NCBI GenBank assembly: GCA_014529385.2
Contig: CM043953.1
Location: forward strand, 114,605,549-114,669,548
DNA from: Adiantum capillus-veneris
Taxonomy: Eukaryota; Streptophyta; Polypodiopsida; Polypodiales; Pteridaceae
DNA: 64,000 nucleotides
Reading direction: 5' to 3'
Shown here: one piece after another, positions 12,311 through 24,551 of the stretch
Layout: the number at the start of each line of letters is the position of its first letter
Numbering within the stretch: position 1 is the first letter of the stretch
Position numbers and translations under genes: made by a program
The notes under the pieces: generated by a model
What the model was told of the DNA's origin: nothing
What the model saw: only the letters and a program-made list of their open reading frames with translations
Database searches by the model: none

Positions 12311-13296
12311 GTGACCTCAACACTCTAGAAGTGCTGGTGAGTGCCATGAAGGCCACTCACCTAGTTTTTTAGGTGTTTACAATCCAGTATTTTTTTTATT
12401 TTTGGTCCCTTTTTTTAAAACCAAGCCACGGAATATGGCATGTGATAGCTCAAAACGAGCGCCTTGGCTAGGGAGACGTAGTGTGCTTACAGCCCCCAAT
12501 TCGGTTACGTACAACCCTCAAAATCCTAAAACTAGTCTTTTCCTCGATCGGAGAGGGCTAGATTTAGTAAGTCCAAAGGGTTAGTGTGAAGGGGATGGTG
12601 GAGGACTTGAGAAACTTGTCCCACATGCCCTCCCTTCACTTGAGGTCCTAGTCTTTATATATAAAGTAGTGTGTATAATATATCATAAGATTGAGGATTG
12701 AGGCCTGGCCTAGGCTCGTGCTCGGGTTCCGGTTGTTCGGGTTTTGGGGAATGATCTCGATCCGATCCTTCCTTTTAAGATAAGTTTCTCTAAATTTTTG
12801 TTTTGAGTTCTTTTTTTAGTCCCAAATATCCCCAGTGTTTCTTTTTTATTATTATTTTTTTCTTTTTTCAGCAAAACTTTTCTAAGGATAATATGGTTGC
12901 GTGGACGTCGAGCTCCCACGTACACACAACACCTCTTGTGAGCTCTGTCTAACCTCTTTTTAACTAACACATCTAATTAACAACTAATTAATGCTAACAC
13001 ACTGTCAAACACAATACACTACACACTCACAGACAGTCAACTCTATTGCTCACTGTCTACACTCACTAGTAGATCTATTAATACTTGCTCATTACAAATA
13101 TTGCAAAACTAACAAAAACAGTACAATGCAGCACTAATAGAGTTTACAGCCACTTAACAGAAGCTGACAAAAACCTGCTAATATGTCCTTTATAGTCACT
13201 TAACTGCTCTCACACAACACAACAAAACACAGAAAAGAGATGGAAGAAAAGTTTCCCGAGATAGCACTGAGTGCTCCTCAACCTTAATGCAAGGCA
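12311..13296 (-). other. Leader between primer site and gag of the first Ty3 element
   Basis: About 1 kb of non-coding, AT-rich sequence between primer site and gag, normal for this group. I see no palindrome array like the one in the right-hand element's leader. Confidence 0.6.
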
Positions 13297-13315
13297 TTCC
13301 CCGGCAGCGGCGCCA
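13297..13315 (-). promoter_or_regulatory. Primer binding site, tRNA-Asp type
   Basis: On the minus strand the sequence after the 5' LTR reads TGGCGCCGCTGCCGGGGA, matching the plant tRNA-Asp 3' end at 17 of 18 positions. This is the usual primer for Athila/Tat-group elements. Confidence 0.85.
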
Positions 13316-13319
13316 AAAA

Positions 13320-13551
13320 TGTATGCTTTTCCATACGTGTCGAAAGCTGGAAACTCGCATGTGCATTGTGTGCGAGCCTCGAAAGGCTACAAACACACAA
13401 CTAGAAGATCCTAGCAAGCTCAAATGGACAGGGGTGTGTCACTCACCGCTCAATGCTTCTGTCGTGAAGGATCTTGTGCTACAAAGAAGAAGGAGCTGCC
13501 ATCGATGTCGTGCTCAACCGCCTCACCACTGTTGATGCCGCCGCAATGCTC

Positions 13552-13632
<81 letters not shown>

Positions 13633-13963
13633 CTCAATCTCAAGCATACACACACACACACACACACCTATGAGCACACGAAGGAGAAGGAGATAGAGAT
13701 GGAGCAAGAGCACTTTTTAGCTTACACCTCAGAGAATGAGGATTTCTAGGTCAAATGGACCTTTTATAAGAGTTTGGCCCATTCACACATGGGTGCCCAC
13801 AATGGACAGTCGTTTGCAAAACTACTGTAAGAATAAGATAAGTGGTGTGCCTCTCATCGGCAATCACCTACACACTTATTGGACCAACAAGCCCGGTCCA
13901 TGACTCAATCGAATCAATAATATGCGTCCGTTGAAGGTGATAGGCTATCTGTGAGGGTTAACA
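13320..13963 (-). repeat. 5' LTR of the first Ty3 element
   Basis: About 644 bp, TG...CA on the minus strand, aligned with 224-859. It contains a (CT)n run at 13554-13629 and a (CA)n run at about 13645-13667. Differences from the 3' LTR are scattered, roughly 8-10% by eye outside the repeats. Confidence 0.88.
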
Positions 13964-14365
13964 AATACAAAGTGTACATTTTTTAAACAATGTTTGAGTG
14001 GCACAAAATGTCTTTGTATTTGTCATTTTGGATCTTGGATAGCATAGAAATTAAAATGCATTGTGTACACAATGTATGTAACCTAGCTTCCGGTGGAAGC
14101 AATGAAGTGAAGTGTATTTGAGAGGGACTCCTTGCACAATGTTGTTTTCTCCTTATGTCTTGGAACCTGAGAAAAAAAAGAGTTAGTATCTATATCTTTA
14201 AGGCATTAAAGACAAATAAAGTTTATCTACTTAGTAAGTACCTTTCTATTGTTGAGATTGAATGCATACACTTCTAGCAGAAGTGGAAGGTCTTCATATG
14301 TAAGATCTACCCTGAGCAGTGCAAGAGTTGTACTTGACATTGTCTCCATCACAGTAAGTAAGCTC
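13964..14365. other. Spacer between the Ty3 and copia elements
   Basis: About 400 bp of AT-rich sequence with no open frame of note. It begins with aatacaa, the probable target duplicate of the Ty3 element. Confidence 0.4.
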
Positions 14366-14595
14366 TCTCAAAAGTAGGGTTGCAGGAAAACACTCACAGC
14401 TTGGAGAAGACGAAGGAAGCTCAAGGCACACAACAAAGAGTGTGTTACTTAGTGTGCAATAGAAGGATAAGTTAGCCATAGAGTGATGGGTGTATATACA
14501 CAGCATAGGGGAAGAAAACCTCCTAGTGAGGGAAAAAATGCCTCGGCGGTCCTAAGTGTGTTCACCCACATCACTACCACATGTATATGGTAACA
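14366..14595 (-). repeat. 3' LTR of the copia element
   Basis: About 230 bp, alignable with 19245-19476. Its outermost bases are worn. The purine tract on the minus strand lies just inside it (about 14596-14612). I could not identify a clear target duplication. Confidence 0.8.
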
Positions 14596-14670
14596 AATCC
14601 CTCTGGAGTGATGTGGTGAACGAGAGCTGTCACATAGAGTAAAGGGAAGTGCCATGCCCCAAGGACATGA

Positions 14671-15000
14671 TCAGTCCACAAAGGGGAGTAAGCCCAAAGC
14701 TTTGTAGAAAGCTTTGAACTTCACATGAAACAATGCCTTTGTGAAAAGATCTGCAAGGTTGTCCTGTGTTGGCACATAAGCCAACCTGATCTCTCCTGCT
14801 GAGAGCCTCTCCCTGACATAGTGGTAATACACCTTAATGTGCTTTATGCGAGCATGAAAAACTGGGTTCCTTGCAATTTCCAATGCGCTCTGACTGTAAG
14901 TGTAGATAGCGTTGGCCGTGTCTTGTCCAACACCCAAATCAGCCATAAGGCATCTGAGTTATACACACTCAATCGTAGTTATGAAGACTACCCTGTACTC
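14671..15000 (-). pseudogene. Copia RNase H region
   Basis: Contains the DTSSCEAEYR-type RNase H motif near its start and the typical copia C-terminal phrase DNLADLFTKAL, followed by a short tail before the polypurine tract. Fossil. Confidence 0.8.
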
Positions 15001-15004
15001 AGCC

Positions 15005-16312
15005 TCACAACTTGAAGTGTCCATAGTAGGTTGCTTCTTGCTCAACCATGATATGTATGAGCTGCCAAGCATGAAAAAAAAACCACTTGTGGGCACTCGT
15101 GTACCAAAAAAAAACCAGCCCAATTTGAGTCCGAAAAAGCATGCAAATATGGTAGCAATGATCCCCCTTGGGATAAAACAAGCCAAGATGTAAAGTGCCA
15201 CGAAAGGAGAAAAAATTCCTCTTTACGGTTTGCCAATGCTTAGACCCTAGTCTATGCATGAATCTGTTGACCTGTGAGACTGCAAATACATAAATGAGGC
15301 ATCCAATAGTGGTTTGGTAAACAGTGACATCTACAGGATCACCAGCATCATGAAGACTCAATTTCAAACCTGGTTTTGTGGGAGTGGCAATAGCTTTGCA
15401 ATCCTCAAGTCCAAACTTACATAGCAATGTCTCTATATAACTTTTCTGACACCGTGTATATCCAAGTAATGTTGCAACAGCCCCAAATCTTTCAACTTGA
15501 AAATAGCATTCAAACCAGCCTTAAATTCAGCAATATGTTTCTCATTTGGTCCGGTCATTTGGTCTGATGATCAGCAAATCATCCACATAAAGAACCACAA
15601 TGAGAAGTGCATCACCCTCACGCTTTACATACAGTGTGCTTTCTGTTGGACTGTTACAAAAGCCTCGTTTGACCAAATGAGTGTCACTCTTCTCATACCA
15701 AGCACGAGGAGATTGCTTCAACCCATACAAATCTTTGTTATGTTTGCACACCTTGTCCTCTTGTCCTTTCTTGACAAAACTGCAAGGCTGCGATACATAA
15801 ACTTCCTTAAATATGTCACCATTCAAGAAAGCAGTCACAATGTCTAATTGATGTACATCCCAACCAAAATGAGCTGCCAATGCACATAGAAAATGCACAA
15901 TAGTCATAATACAAGTGGATGTAAAAGTCTCTTCATAATCTATGCCTTTATGTTGTGCATAACCCTTTGCAACAAGTCAAGCTTTATAGAGATCAATCTC
16001 ACCATCCGAATTGCGTTTCAACTTGTAAACTCGCTTCGTACCAATGGCCTTTTTGCCAGGAGGCAAATCACATAAATTCCATGTGTCATTTTCTATAAGT
16101 GCATCATATTCTGATTGCATGGCAGCCATCCAATTTTTTGAATTTTGTGCTTCATCAAAAGACAAAGGTTCCTCAACATCATGTAAGCTAGACACAGCCC
16201 AAGCATAACAATCTGATGCATAAGATGCATGGTGAGAGCTTGAACGAGTGCGACTAGACAAAGGTGCATCCAATTTACAGTCATGCCATGTATGCACCAG
16301 CCATATTGGCAT
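15005..16312 (-). pseudogene. Copia reverse transcriptase region
   Basis: Copia RT motifs include NSKNWMAAMQSEYDAL (start of the RT domain), WDVHQLDIVTAFLNGD, CKHNKDLYGLKQSPRAWY and the catalytic LYVDDLLI. The same stretch is nearly repeated in the plus-strand fragment at 23.1-24.5 kb. Fossil, broken. Confidence 0.85.
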
Positions 16313-16756
16313 ACCTCTAGCCTACTCGTTTTCAACCTTTTCCTCATCAAGTACATCATGTAGGTCTACATCAGTAATAGGCTGATCCCTAACATTTTCA
16401 GCAACCCCCATAGGCTGTACATTTGCCTCATTGGAATTTACATTTGAACTTCCACCATTGAAAAGAGGTAACAAAGTGTCATAAATGTCCTGTGAGCTTA
16501 CATTACTATCTCTAGTACATGACAGCAAGGGCTGAACAGAATCTTCCACAAACATAACATCCCGTGAAACCAGAATACACTTTGTTTGCGGATGATACAA
16601 AGTGTAACCTTTGCTTTCATCACTATAACCAACAAAAATACATTTGACAGCCTTATCATCCATGTTTTTGCGCTGTGTTTGTGGCACCAAAGCATAAGCC
16701 AAACAGTCAAAAACACGCATGTGCTCAATAGAAGGCTTTCTATTATGCTATGCTTC

Positions 16757-17339
16757 TCATGGATTCATAGACTGGAAAGCTTTTTTAGGACACATGTTAA
16801 GTACATAAGTGGCACACATGATGGCCTCAAGCCAAAACGAATGCGGCAAAGCTTGACTTTTGACCATAAATCGTGCCATTTCCATAAGTGATCTCTTTCT
16901 CCTCTCAGTAATACCATTTTGTTGAGGCGTATAAGGCAATGTACATTGGTGTTTTATCCCACGACTAGCCAAAAATGCATTAAATTCATGAGACATATAC
17001 TCCCCCTCGATCGGAATGGAGGGTGCCCATAGTACATTTCAAGACATTTCCAGCCTTAGCCAAAAATTGTTTGAAGCACATAATTACTTCGAACTTCGCT
17101 TTAAGCGGAAATACCCATGCATGCCTGGAGAAATCATCAATGAAAGTCACGAAGCAAAGGTAATTGCCCAAGGATGGAGTTTGCATGGGCCCACAAACAT
17201 CACTATGCATAAGCTGCAACATGCATGTGGCCCTAACTAAACCATCCTTTGGAAACTTTGAACATCGCATCTTACCCAAAATACAACCTTCACAAACATG
17301 TTTGACGGGTGCTTCAAGAGGCGGCAAAGAAGCAACCAT
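16757..17339 (-). pseudogene. Copia integrase region
   Basis: Shows the integrase core: HSDVCGPM with the first aspartate, FIDDFSRHAWVF, LHSDRGGVYVS with the second aspartate, and PYTPQQNGITERR with the glutamate. It sits upstream of RT as in all copia elements. Fossil. Confidence 0.85.
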
Positions 17340-17450
17340 ATCAGATTTTTACAAACGCAGCAAACTGACAAAATTCAGATGGCCAAAACGTGCATGCCAA
17401 AGTTTTGCATCTAAAATAGCCTTTGAATCCAAAACTGCATTTGCAAAATT

Positions 17451-18999
17451 CTACCCACACTTGTCATATAAAATGAGCTTATACAGCCCACGACATAAAA
17501 TGCCAGATGCAACAATTTCATCACCAAAACTGAGATCATATACAATATATCTGTTGTCATCCACAAATTTGACTACAAGACCAAGTCTAGCAAGTGCAGA
17601 TACATAAAAAACATTCTTCTTGGTCCCAGGTACATAAAGTGCATCAAGTGCAAAAGAACTGTCATTTGCAACAATAAGCACAATCTCTCCAACTCCCTGA
17701 ACCGGATAAGAGGCATTGTTGGCACAAGTAACTGAATTCCCATGAGGAACAGACTCAAGAGAGGTGAATAATTCTCGATGTGAGGTAATGTGCTTTGTTG
17801 CACCACTGTCAAAATACCACACATGTGAATCTGTAGCATTTGACATGCATGCATCATGGATAGCAGGACTATAGGTACACTTTGCACTAAAAGCCCATTC
17901 TGCATCAACATCAACATCACAGTCTCCTTTAATAGAAGACTCAACAATAACTACATTTATAGTGGAACCATCATTTGCAGTGGAACCACCCTCTTTCTTT
18001 GTAGCCTCTTTGGCCTTCAACTTAGGACACTGCTTGATCAAGTGATCGTTAGCTTTACAATAATGGCAACGCATCTTCTTTTTGCCCTTATCGCTAGAAT
18101 TTCCATACAAATAACTGTCAGCAGGCATTAGGAACATGTGATTATCCACTTGCACAAGAATCATGAGAAGTGGTTGCATTACTGTTAGCACCTTTTCTTT
18201 GAGCAGCAATAAAGGCATGTTCAATTGCACGCTATCTAGTCTTGCTTTTTTTGGAAAGCAACTCTTGAAATAGCAATGGTGCATAATGCATCAAGCTTGA
18301 CAACTTTAGGATTTCCTTGGGTCATAAGTCTCCAAGTACTAGCAAAAGTTTGGTAAGAATCTGGCAAGGCATCAAGAACAGCCCTGCACAAGGTGATTGT
18401 CTGAAATGACTTCACCTACTGCAAAGATAAGTTGCCTGTTGATATCCTTGACACCAGTAAGGAAAGTTTCCATATCATCTTCCTCATGCATAATCTTTGA
18501 CTCCAACTCTTTATGCAACAATGCAATTTTTGCCTCATTGGCGACTTGCATAAAGACCAGCCAGAATATCCCAAGCCTGTTTTGCAGATTTTGTTGAACG
18601 AATGTGAGGAATAATATTGCACTTCACAAAAAACGCAATCAATGCATGATCCTCCGCATCATTTACATCCCAACGAGCTTGTTTTGTCATAGGCAAAATT
18701 ACTCTAACAACAGCAATCCTTGCAGCAAGACCTGCAACATCCTCAACATCTCCTACATCCTCAGAATCAAGACGTACATCCATGCCATGTAAATATTCCA
18801 GACACCCTTTGACACAAGAACGTGTTGCATCATGTAAGCCCACATAGGGTAATTGTCCCCATCCAGTTGTCCTCAACAGCAGCAAACATCTTGAACACAT
18901 CTCTGTTGTTGTCGGCCATGACGAATGCTTACACTTGATGTGAAAACTGCCCAAACAAAGGAGAAACAAATCGGGAACAACGCGTGCTATATAGCACAA
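17451..18999 (-). pseudogene. Copia gag and protease region
   Basis: Near the middle is the zinc knuckle CHYCKANDHLIKQCP, then the protease motif WYFDSGATKHIT. Upstream sequence (18535-18999) fits the alpha-helical copia gag (phrases such as AWDILAGLYASR). Fossil, broken. Confidence 0.75.
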
Positions 19000-19230
19000 A
19001 TCGTAGAAGAGTGTAAGGACCTGTTATGCAATAAACGGTGCTAACAAAAATTTTGCACAAAATGACAAAATAGCATGTGCAGTATTGCTTGTAGTGGAAA
19101 CGAGGGCCAAATGAGCCCGAATCAGAATATTTGTCGACCTGGGAATGCTTGTCAAAGCTCATTGAAATCAAAGAAAGTGAGCAGGCATGTGCTGGAGCTG
19201 TTGATGACTAAGCTCGGGAGGACGCAACCT

Positions 19231-19242
19231 GCTCTAATACCA
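19231..19242 (-). promoter_or_regulatory. Primer binding site, tRNA-iMet type
   Basis: On the minus strand TGGTATTAGAGC lies two bases after the 5' LTR. It differs by one base from the usual plant copia primer site complementary to initiator tRNA-Met. Confidence 0.85.
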
Positions 19243-19244
19243 AT

Positions 19245-19476
19245 TGTTGGAATTAGAGTTGCAAGAAAACACTCACAGCTTGGAGAATATGAAGGAAGCT
19301 CAAGGCACACAACAGAGAGTGTATTACTTAGTGTGCAATGGAAAGATAAGTTAGCCCTAGAGTGATGGGTGTATATACAATGCACGGGGGGGGAGGGGAA
19401 ACGTCCTAGTGAGGGGAAAAATGTCCGGCGTTCCCAAATGTGTTCACACACATCACTACCAATGTATATGGTAACA
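19245..19476 (-). repeat. 5' LTR of the copia element
   Basis: About 232 bp, starting TGTTACC and ending in CCAACA on the minus strand. Partner of 14366-14595. A related LTR is found at 48323-48553. Confidence 0.85.
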
Positions 19477-21280
19477 TTGCCCACTAAGAAGATGATATCT
19501 AAAATAGTGAAATGACACTATGAAATTTTGAGAGCTTATAATGTACTTGCAATTATGGACTTCTTTTGCAAAATAGAAATTGCACCCTATGATTGTTTCC
19601 TATCCCAATTATCATCTAAAAAGTCCAAACAACTCATAGATTTGTAAATGAACATTGTTGTGGTAGTTCTTATTTTCTCATCAAAGAAGAATTCTACAAA
19701 CACTTCAACATGCATAAATAGAGTGAGCCTAACAATCTTTGTAGCAATTGAATACTTGAGGGATTTTTGTGTATCCTGAAACAACCTATTCCTGAAGCTT
19801 TTACTAGTTTGGGACGTTGGCAAAGACGAATCCTTGCTGTCAAAGGATGGAAGTGGCAAAGGACCTCCACGACCCTAGCCAGACGATATTCTGGGTCCCA
19901 AATATGACATGTCATAAAAGAATATTCCTTTATTTTCAAGCTCCTTGTGTGGTCATCCTCGGTACATTTGCTCACCAATAAATGCATGGAAAGCATAAAA
20001 AATCCCAACTATGCTCTCAACTGGTTGCGAGTCCGTCCTGTTCGATGGATAAATATCTGCAACATACCAACTAGGAGGAGATGTTTGCAGCCTTTACTCT
20101 GCATGTTGTTGGAGGACCTCTTTCACCCGCTTGCTTTGTGCACACAATTTAAACTCTTTAACTTGTCCCTTGTTGCTTGCTCTTCCTCCTCCTCATCTGC
20201 AATAGTACCCAACTTTTGATAGTTATTCTAGATGGTATCCATGCATGATCGTCTGTAGTATAACTGTTAAAAATGCTAACAAAGTCAATGGTAGTGCTAG
20301 GCCTTAGAGAAGTTGTCATGGTCTAGAACACACAGTAGAGTTAGCGCAAATATGAAAAAAAGGAAAGACAATTTTGAGAGGCAAGTAGAATTACTCAAAG
20401 CAACATTTGGGTGGGAACGTAGATACTTCAGTTTTCAATGCAAGTTCTAAAATTCGTCATTACAAAGTTAGTACGACTTATGGCATTTATGATTTGAAAG
20501 TGTGACATTGTATAATTTGAAGAACAAAATTATTAACGAGTTTGGCTCTAAAATGCCGAATTTCAATGTCTCTCTAGAACTAGAAGTCTTGAAAGTGAGT
20601 CCAAAATTCTCCTAATGCCTAGAACTCTCGTTTGAGTCCTAGCACATTACGGTTATTATGATGACTTGAAATAAATTGAGAATTTACAATACACGGCCTC
20701 TAATCGGACTAACATTGGATTGAATTCTAACGATGCCGTTTTGTGCTAATCACTCAACCAATTGTTGATTTTGGAATGCAAGATTAGGCTTTGGAGCTTC
20801 GACAAAATCTGCCTACACATCGAGCAATCGGTAATTGGATGGTGCCATTGGATTCAAAACATGTGCGGTATGCATAGGCATTATCAATTTGGTGATTTTG
20901 AGCTTTTGATTTGCACATTTGCATGCCATCGTAATGCGTAAATTGATGGTTTCATGTGGTAATTTGCATTGTTGATTTTCCTATTGCATGCTTGAATGGT
21001 CAATTGAAATTGTGTGCACTAAAATTTTGTGTGTGTGTGTGTGTGCACTTTAATTGAGTGTGTGAATGCCTAATTTTATGTGTGTGTGTGTGTGCACTAA
21101 TTTGCCCTTGTGTGTGCTCTAAAAAATCAATGTGTGCTTATTGATTTTGCAAATGTGATGATTCATTTGTGATATGGACATGCCCGGTCACACATTTGTG
21201 TATTCAATTTGCAAATTTGATGTGATTAAAGTTGTGTGCGCGCACCTAGAAATTGGTAAAAATTGTCAACTATTAGTGTA

Positions 21281-21282
<2 letters not shown>
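19477..21282. other. AT-rich non-coding stretch
   Basis: A few short minus-strand frames (19587-20008) show no family I recognise. From 20.3 kb on the sequence is AT-rich with small TG runs (about 21029-21046 and 21079-21095) and no gene signal on either strand. Confidence 0.4.

Positions 21283-21348
<66 letters not shown>
21283..21348. repeat. (TG)n microsatellite
   Basis: About 33 uninterrupted TG units, able to adopt Z-DNA. Confidence 0.97.
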
Positions 21349-21355
<7 letters not shown>

Positions 21356-22392
21356 AGAAGTTTGTTAATGTGCATGACTGATTTGATATTTGATTGCAAA
21401 TTCGATGTGTGTAATGATTAATTGCTGCTTTTTTCACCTCAAAACAGAGATTTACACAGTCTAAGTGCGCCAATTTTTAACCTAGTTCGTCGGTTTAATT
21501 GCTTAGTGTTGATTTTCATTAGCAATATTAATCGGCAGTTGAATCAATGTGCTAACTAAGATTTAATTTGGCTGCACCTCTTAGCTATGTGTGGATAATT
21601 TTCAAAAAGAAATTGGGTATTTTTGTATAATTTTATACATTTTTGGCACTTTTATGTTTAATTTTTTCATTAATTTCTAATTATTTTTGTAAAAAATTGA
21701 TGAAATACGATCTTGGCAAGATGTTTTGGATGCATAATTATCACATGATTTAGAGCACTTTGGTACCTTCATTAGTCAAGTTTTGAGCGTTTTGCTATTT
21801 TCAAAGATCGGTTTGTTGGTTTTGTTGTATCAAGCAAAATTACTATTCTTGGCTTATTTGTACGTGTCAAAAGTGTTTGAATGCAATTTTCAATTATTTC
21901 CTAAGTTTTAAGGAAATTTTTGAGATTTTTTGGATTTTTGGGCAATTTTTTGGGATTATCAAGCGATTTTTGGATTTTTGGCTAGTTTTCAGGCTAATTT
22001 TGGCATTATCAGGCTAATTTTGGCTTTTCTGGACAATTAAAAAAAGAAAAATTGAAAATTGGCTCCAACAAACCGGCAATTGTTCATGAGGTTTAGTGCA
22101 CGCTTCGGCAAAATTTTGACGCTCGTTGTAGACTCGACATTGAAACTTCGGACTCAGACAAAAAAATCGGCTTTTGACGTTTTTTTGTGAGAACTCCTTG
22201 TTGTGACTAAGGTTTAAAAAATAAAATAAAAACCCTCCGCCTGGAAGTAAGCAGGCTTGTTATCACCCTCTCTCTTCCCCACACTCTCTCTTCTCTCTTG
22301 AAAAAATTAACGCTTACTATCTCTCTCTCACTACACTCCCTCTCTCTCTCTCTCTCTCCTCCCAGTTGGAAAATCGCGCTTATTATATGAGA

Positions 22393-22394
<2 letters not shown>
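21349..22394. other. AT-rich non-coding stretch
   Basis: Rich in the phrases ttttgg and gattttt, with no reading frame. It ends in several short CT-rich runs (22262-22356). Confidence 0.4.

Positions 22395-22440
<46 letters not shown>
22395..22440. repeat. (CT)n microsatellite
   Basis: About 23 CT units, directly adjoining the dispersed repeat that begins at 22441. Confidence 0.95.
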
Positions 22441-22445
<5 letters not shown>

Positions 22446-22695
22446 TGAGAGTGTGAGTACCACACACTACTAGAGTGCTCAGCTTTTGGTCACATCCGAA
22501 CTTGCTTCTCACACATTTTCAGTCATGACTTAGACCTACACACTTTCCTCTCCTAGCCACAGTGTGGGCTCTCCATTGCGACTCTCATCACCACAATTTT
22601 GGAGCATCGAGAGTCACTCATCAGCCATACACATACTACAGTACATGTAACTTTGGTCCCATAGGTCATATTTGACCTCCGAGGACGATAATAAA
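22441..22695 (+). repeat. Dispersed repeat, copy 1 (inverted copy at 50766-51005)
   Basis: About 250 bp that reappears in reverse complement at 50766-51005, at perhaps 85-90% identity by eye. Both copies end in an ATT-rich junction followed by CT/GA repeats. The second copy lies beside an LTR-like edge with a primer site, so the unit may be part of an LTR. That is inference. Confidence 0.75.
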
Positions 22696-23089
22696 ATCTA
22701 TCTATCTATCTCTCTCATGCAATCGTCAGTGTCGAAGGTCTCTCTCTCTTCATCCAATGTACGCCATAGGGAGCTAACCCCCTCTCTTGCCCCGTTCATC
22801 TCTGTTGCAAGCTCCCATCATCCAGCCAGCGTGCGTGCTCTGCAAAACCGCCATATCTGCCTTGCAGTTAGTGTCATTGATGCTGACAAAACGCAAAGCT
22901 TGTTTTAATTTAATTGCTTTTTTGTGTGTAATCTCGTCTGATTTTATTTTTTATTTTATTCTTTAGTTAGGGTTTATTTATTAAACACCCCCCAAAAAAT
23001 TAAAAAAAATAAAAATATAAATTAAAAAAAGGCACAAAAAAATCAAAAAAATATTTTTTAAAAAGCAAATAAAAATTCAAAAATAATTT
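22696..23089. other. Non-coding spacer
   Basis: Starts with CTAT and CT runs and ends in an A/T-rich stretch (22980-23080). No gene seen. Confidence 0.4.
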
Positions 23090-24551
23090 ACATGTGCTAA
23101 AGATAGCAATGTAAGCTTACATGACATTTATGACACTTTGTTGCCTCTTTTCAATGGTGAAAGTTTGAATGTAAATTCCAATGAGTCAAATGTACAGCCT
23201 ATGGGGGTTTCTGAAAATGTTGGAGATCAGTCTATTACTGATGTAGATGTACATGATGTACTTAATGAAGAAAGGGCTGAGAATGAGCAGGCTAGAGGTA
23301 TGCCAAAATGGATGGTTCATACTTTGCATGATAGTAAATTGGATGCACCTTTGTCTAGTCGTACTCGTTCAGGTTCTCGCCATGTATCTTATGCATCATA
23401 TTGTTATGCTTTGGCTATGTCTAGCTTATGTGATGTTGAGGAACCTCTCTCTTTTGATGAAGCACAAAATTCAAAAAAATGGATGGCTACCATGCAATTA
23501 GAATATGATGCACTTACAAAAAATAACACATGGACTTTATGTGATTTGCCTCTTGGAAAAAAGGCCGTCGAAGTGGGTTTACAAGTTGAAACGCAAACTG
23601 AATGGTGAGATTGATCGCTATAAGGCTCGACTTGTTGCAAAGGGTTATGTACATCAAAAAGGCATAAATTATGAAGAGACTTTTTCTCCCACTTGTCGTA
23701 TGACTACTGTGCGTTTTCTATGTGCATTGGCAGCTCATTTTGGTTGGGATGTACATCAGTCAGACATTGTTACTGCTTTCTTTAATGGTGACATATTTGA
23801 AGAATTTTACATGATGCAGCCTCGCGATTTTGTCAAGAAAGAACAAGAGGATAAAGTATGCAAATGTAAGAAAGCTTTGTATGGGTTGAAGCAATCTCCT
23901 CGTGCTTGGTATGAGAAGGGTAACACTCATTTGGTCAAACAAGGCTTTTGTAACAGTTCAACAAAAAGCACATTCTATGTGAAGTGTGAGGGTGATGTAC
24001 TTCTCATTGTCATTCTCTATGTGGATGATTTGCTGAGAGACATATTGCTGAATTTAAGGCTGATTTGAATGCTACTTTCAAGATGAAGGATTTGTGGTTG
24101 TTGCATCATTACTTGGGCATAGAGATTAAGCAGTGTGATGGTGGTATTGCTTTATGTCAGACAAGTCACATAGAGACATTGCTATGTAAGTTTGGACTTG
24201 AGGATTGCAAACCTATTTCCACTCTCATGGAAACAGGTTTGAAATTGAGTCTTCATTATTATGGTGATCCTGTTAATGTCACTCTTTACCAAATTGTTGT
24301 TGGCTGTCTTATTTATGTATGCAACATGAGGCTGGATATTCAATTTGCAATCTCACATGTCAGTAGATTTATGCATAGCCCAGGGTTTAAGCATTGGAAG
24401 GCTGTCAAGAGGATGTTTTGCTACTTGAGTGGCACTTTACATCTTGGTTTGTTCTATCCCAAGGGGGGATCATTGCCGCCAAATATACATGCTTTTTCGG
24501 ACTCAAATTGGGCTGGTTGTTTTGACATGCGAATGTTCACACGTGGTTTTT
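23090..24551 (+). mobile_element. Ty1/copia fragment, RT region only
   Basis: A plus-strand piece of the same family as 14366-19476, covering the linker ahead of RT and most of RT (phrases DEAQNSKKWMATMQ, VHQSDIVTAFFNGD, YGLKQSPRAWY, ILYVDDLL, HLGLFYPKGG). It has no LTR, primer site, gag or integrase, and it stops near the start of RNase H. A truncated fossil with a few further breaks. An A/T-rich stretch precedes it. Confidence 0.88.

Larger units (their letters stand above)
224..13963 (-). mobile_element. Ty3/gypsy LTR retrotransposon, OTA-type (Athila/Tat-like), old and broken
   Basis: The element reads right to left. Its parts are the 5' LTR 13320-13963, primer site 13297-13315, leader, gag with several zinc knuckles (about 8830-12310), protease (about 7950-8460), RT (6302-6925), RNase H (5632-5949), integrase (about 4201-5593), a 3.3 kb post-integrase region, a polypurine tract, and the 3' LTR 224-859. 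The domain order protease-RT-RNase H-integrase defines Ty3/gypsy. No chromodomain is seen after integrase, and the primer site matches tRNA-Asp, as is common in Athila and Tat elements. The two LTRs differ by roughly 8-10% by eye outside the microsatellite, so the insertion is old (millions of years, more if the host mutates slowly). It is a fossil: the coding region is interrupted many times, on the order of ten or more. Assignment to Athila or Tat within the OTA group is inference. Confidence 0.9.
14366..19476 (-). mobile_element. Ty1/copia LTR retrotransposon, old and broken
   Basis: The element reads right to left. Its parts are the 5' LTR 19245-19476, a Met-initiator-type primer site 19231-19242, gag with a CCHC knuckle (CHYCKANDHLIKQC, about 18030-18080), protease (WYFDSGATKHIT, about 17785-17820), integrase (16757-17339), RT (about 15005-16312), RNase H (about 14671-15000), polypurine tract next to 14596, and the 3' LTR 14366-14595. 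Integrase precedes RT, which defines copia. The LTRs differ by about 10% or more by eye, so the insertion is old. It is a fossil with roughly ten or more breaks. Two more pieces of the same family lie at about 23090-24551 (opposite orientation) and 48323-49100. The lineage (Tork-like) is a guess from the motif spelling. Confidence 0.9.

Noticed and set aside
19587-20219. Possible DNA-transposon transposase
   Set aside because: I looked for hAT dimerisation and DDE motifs and found none. The frames are short and on both strands.
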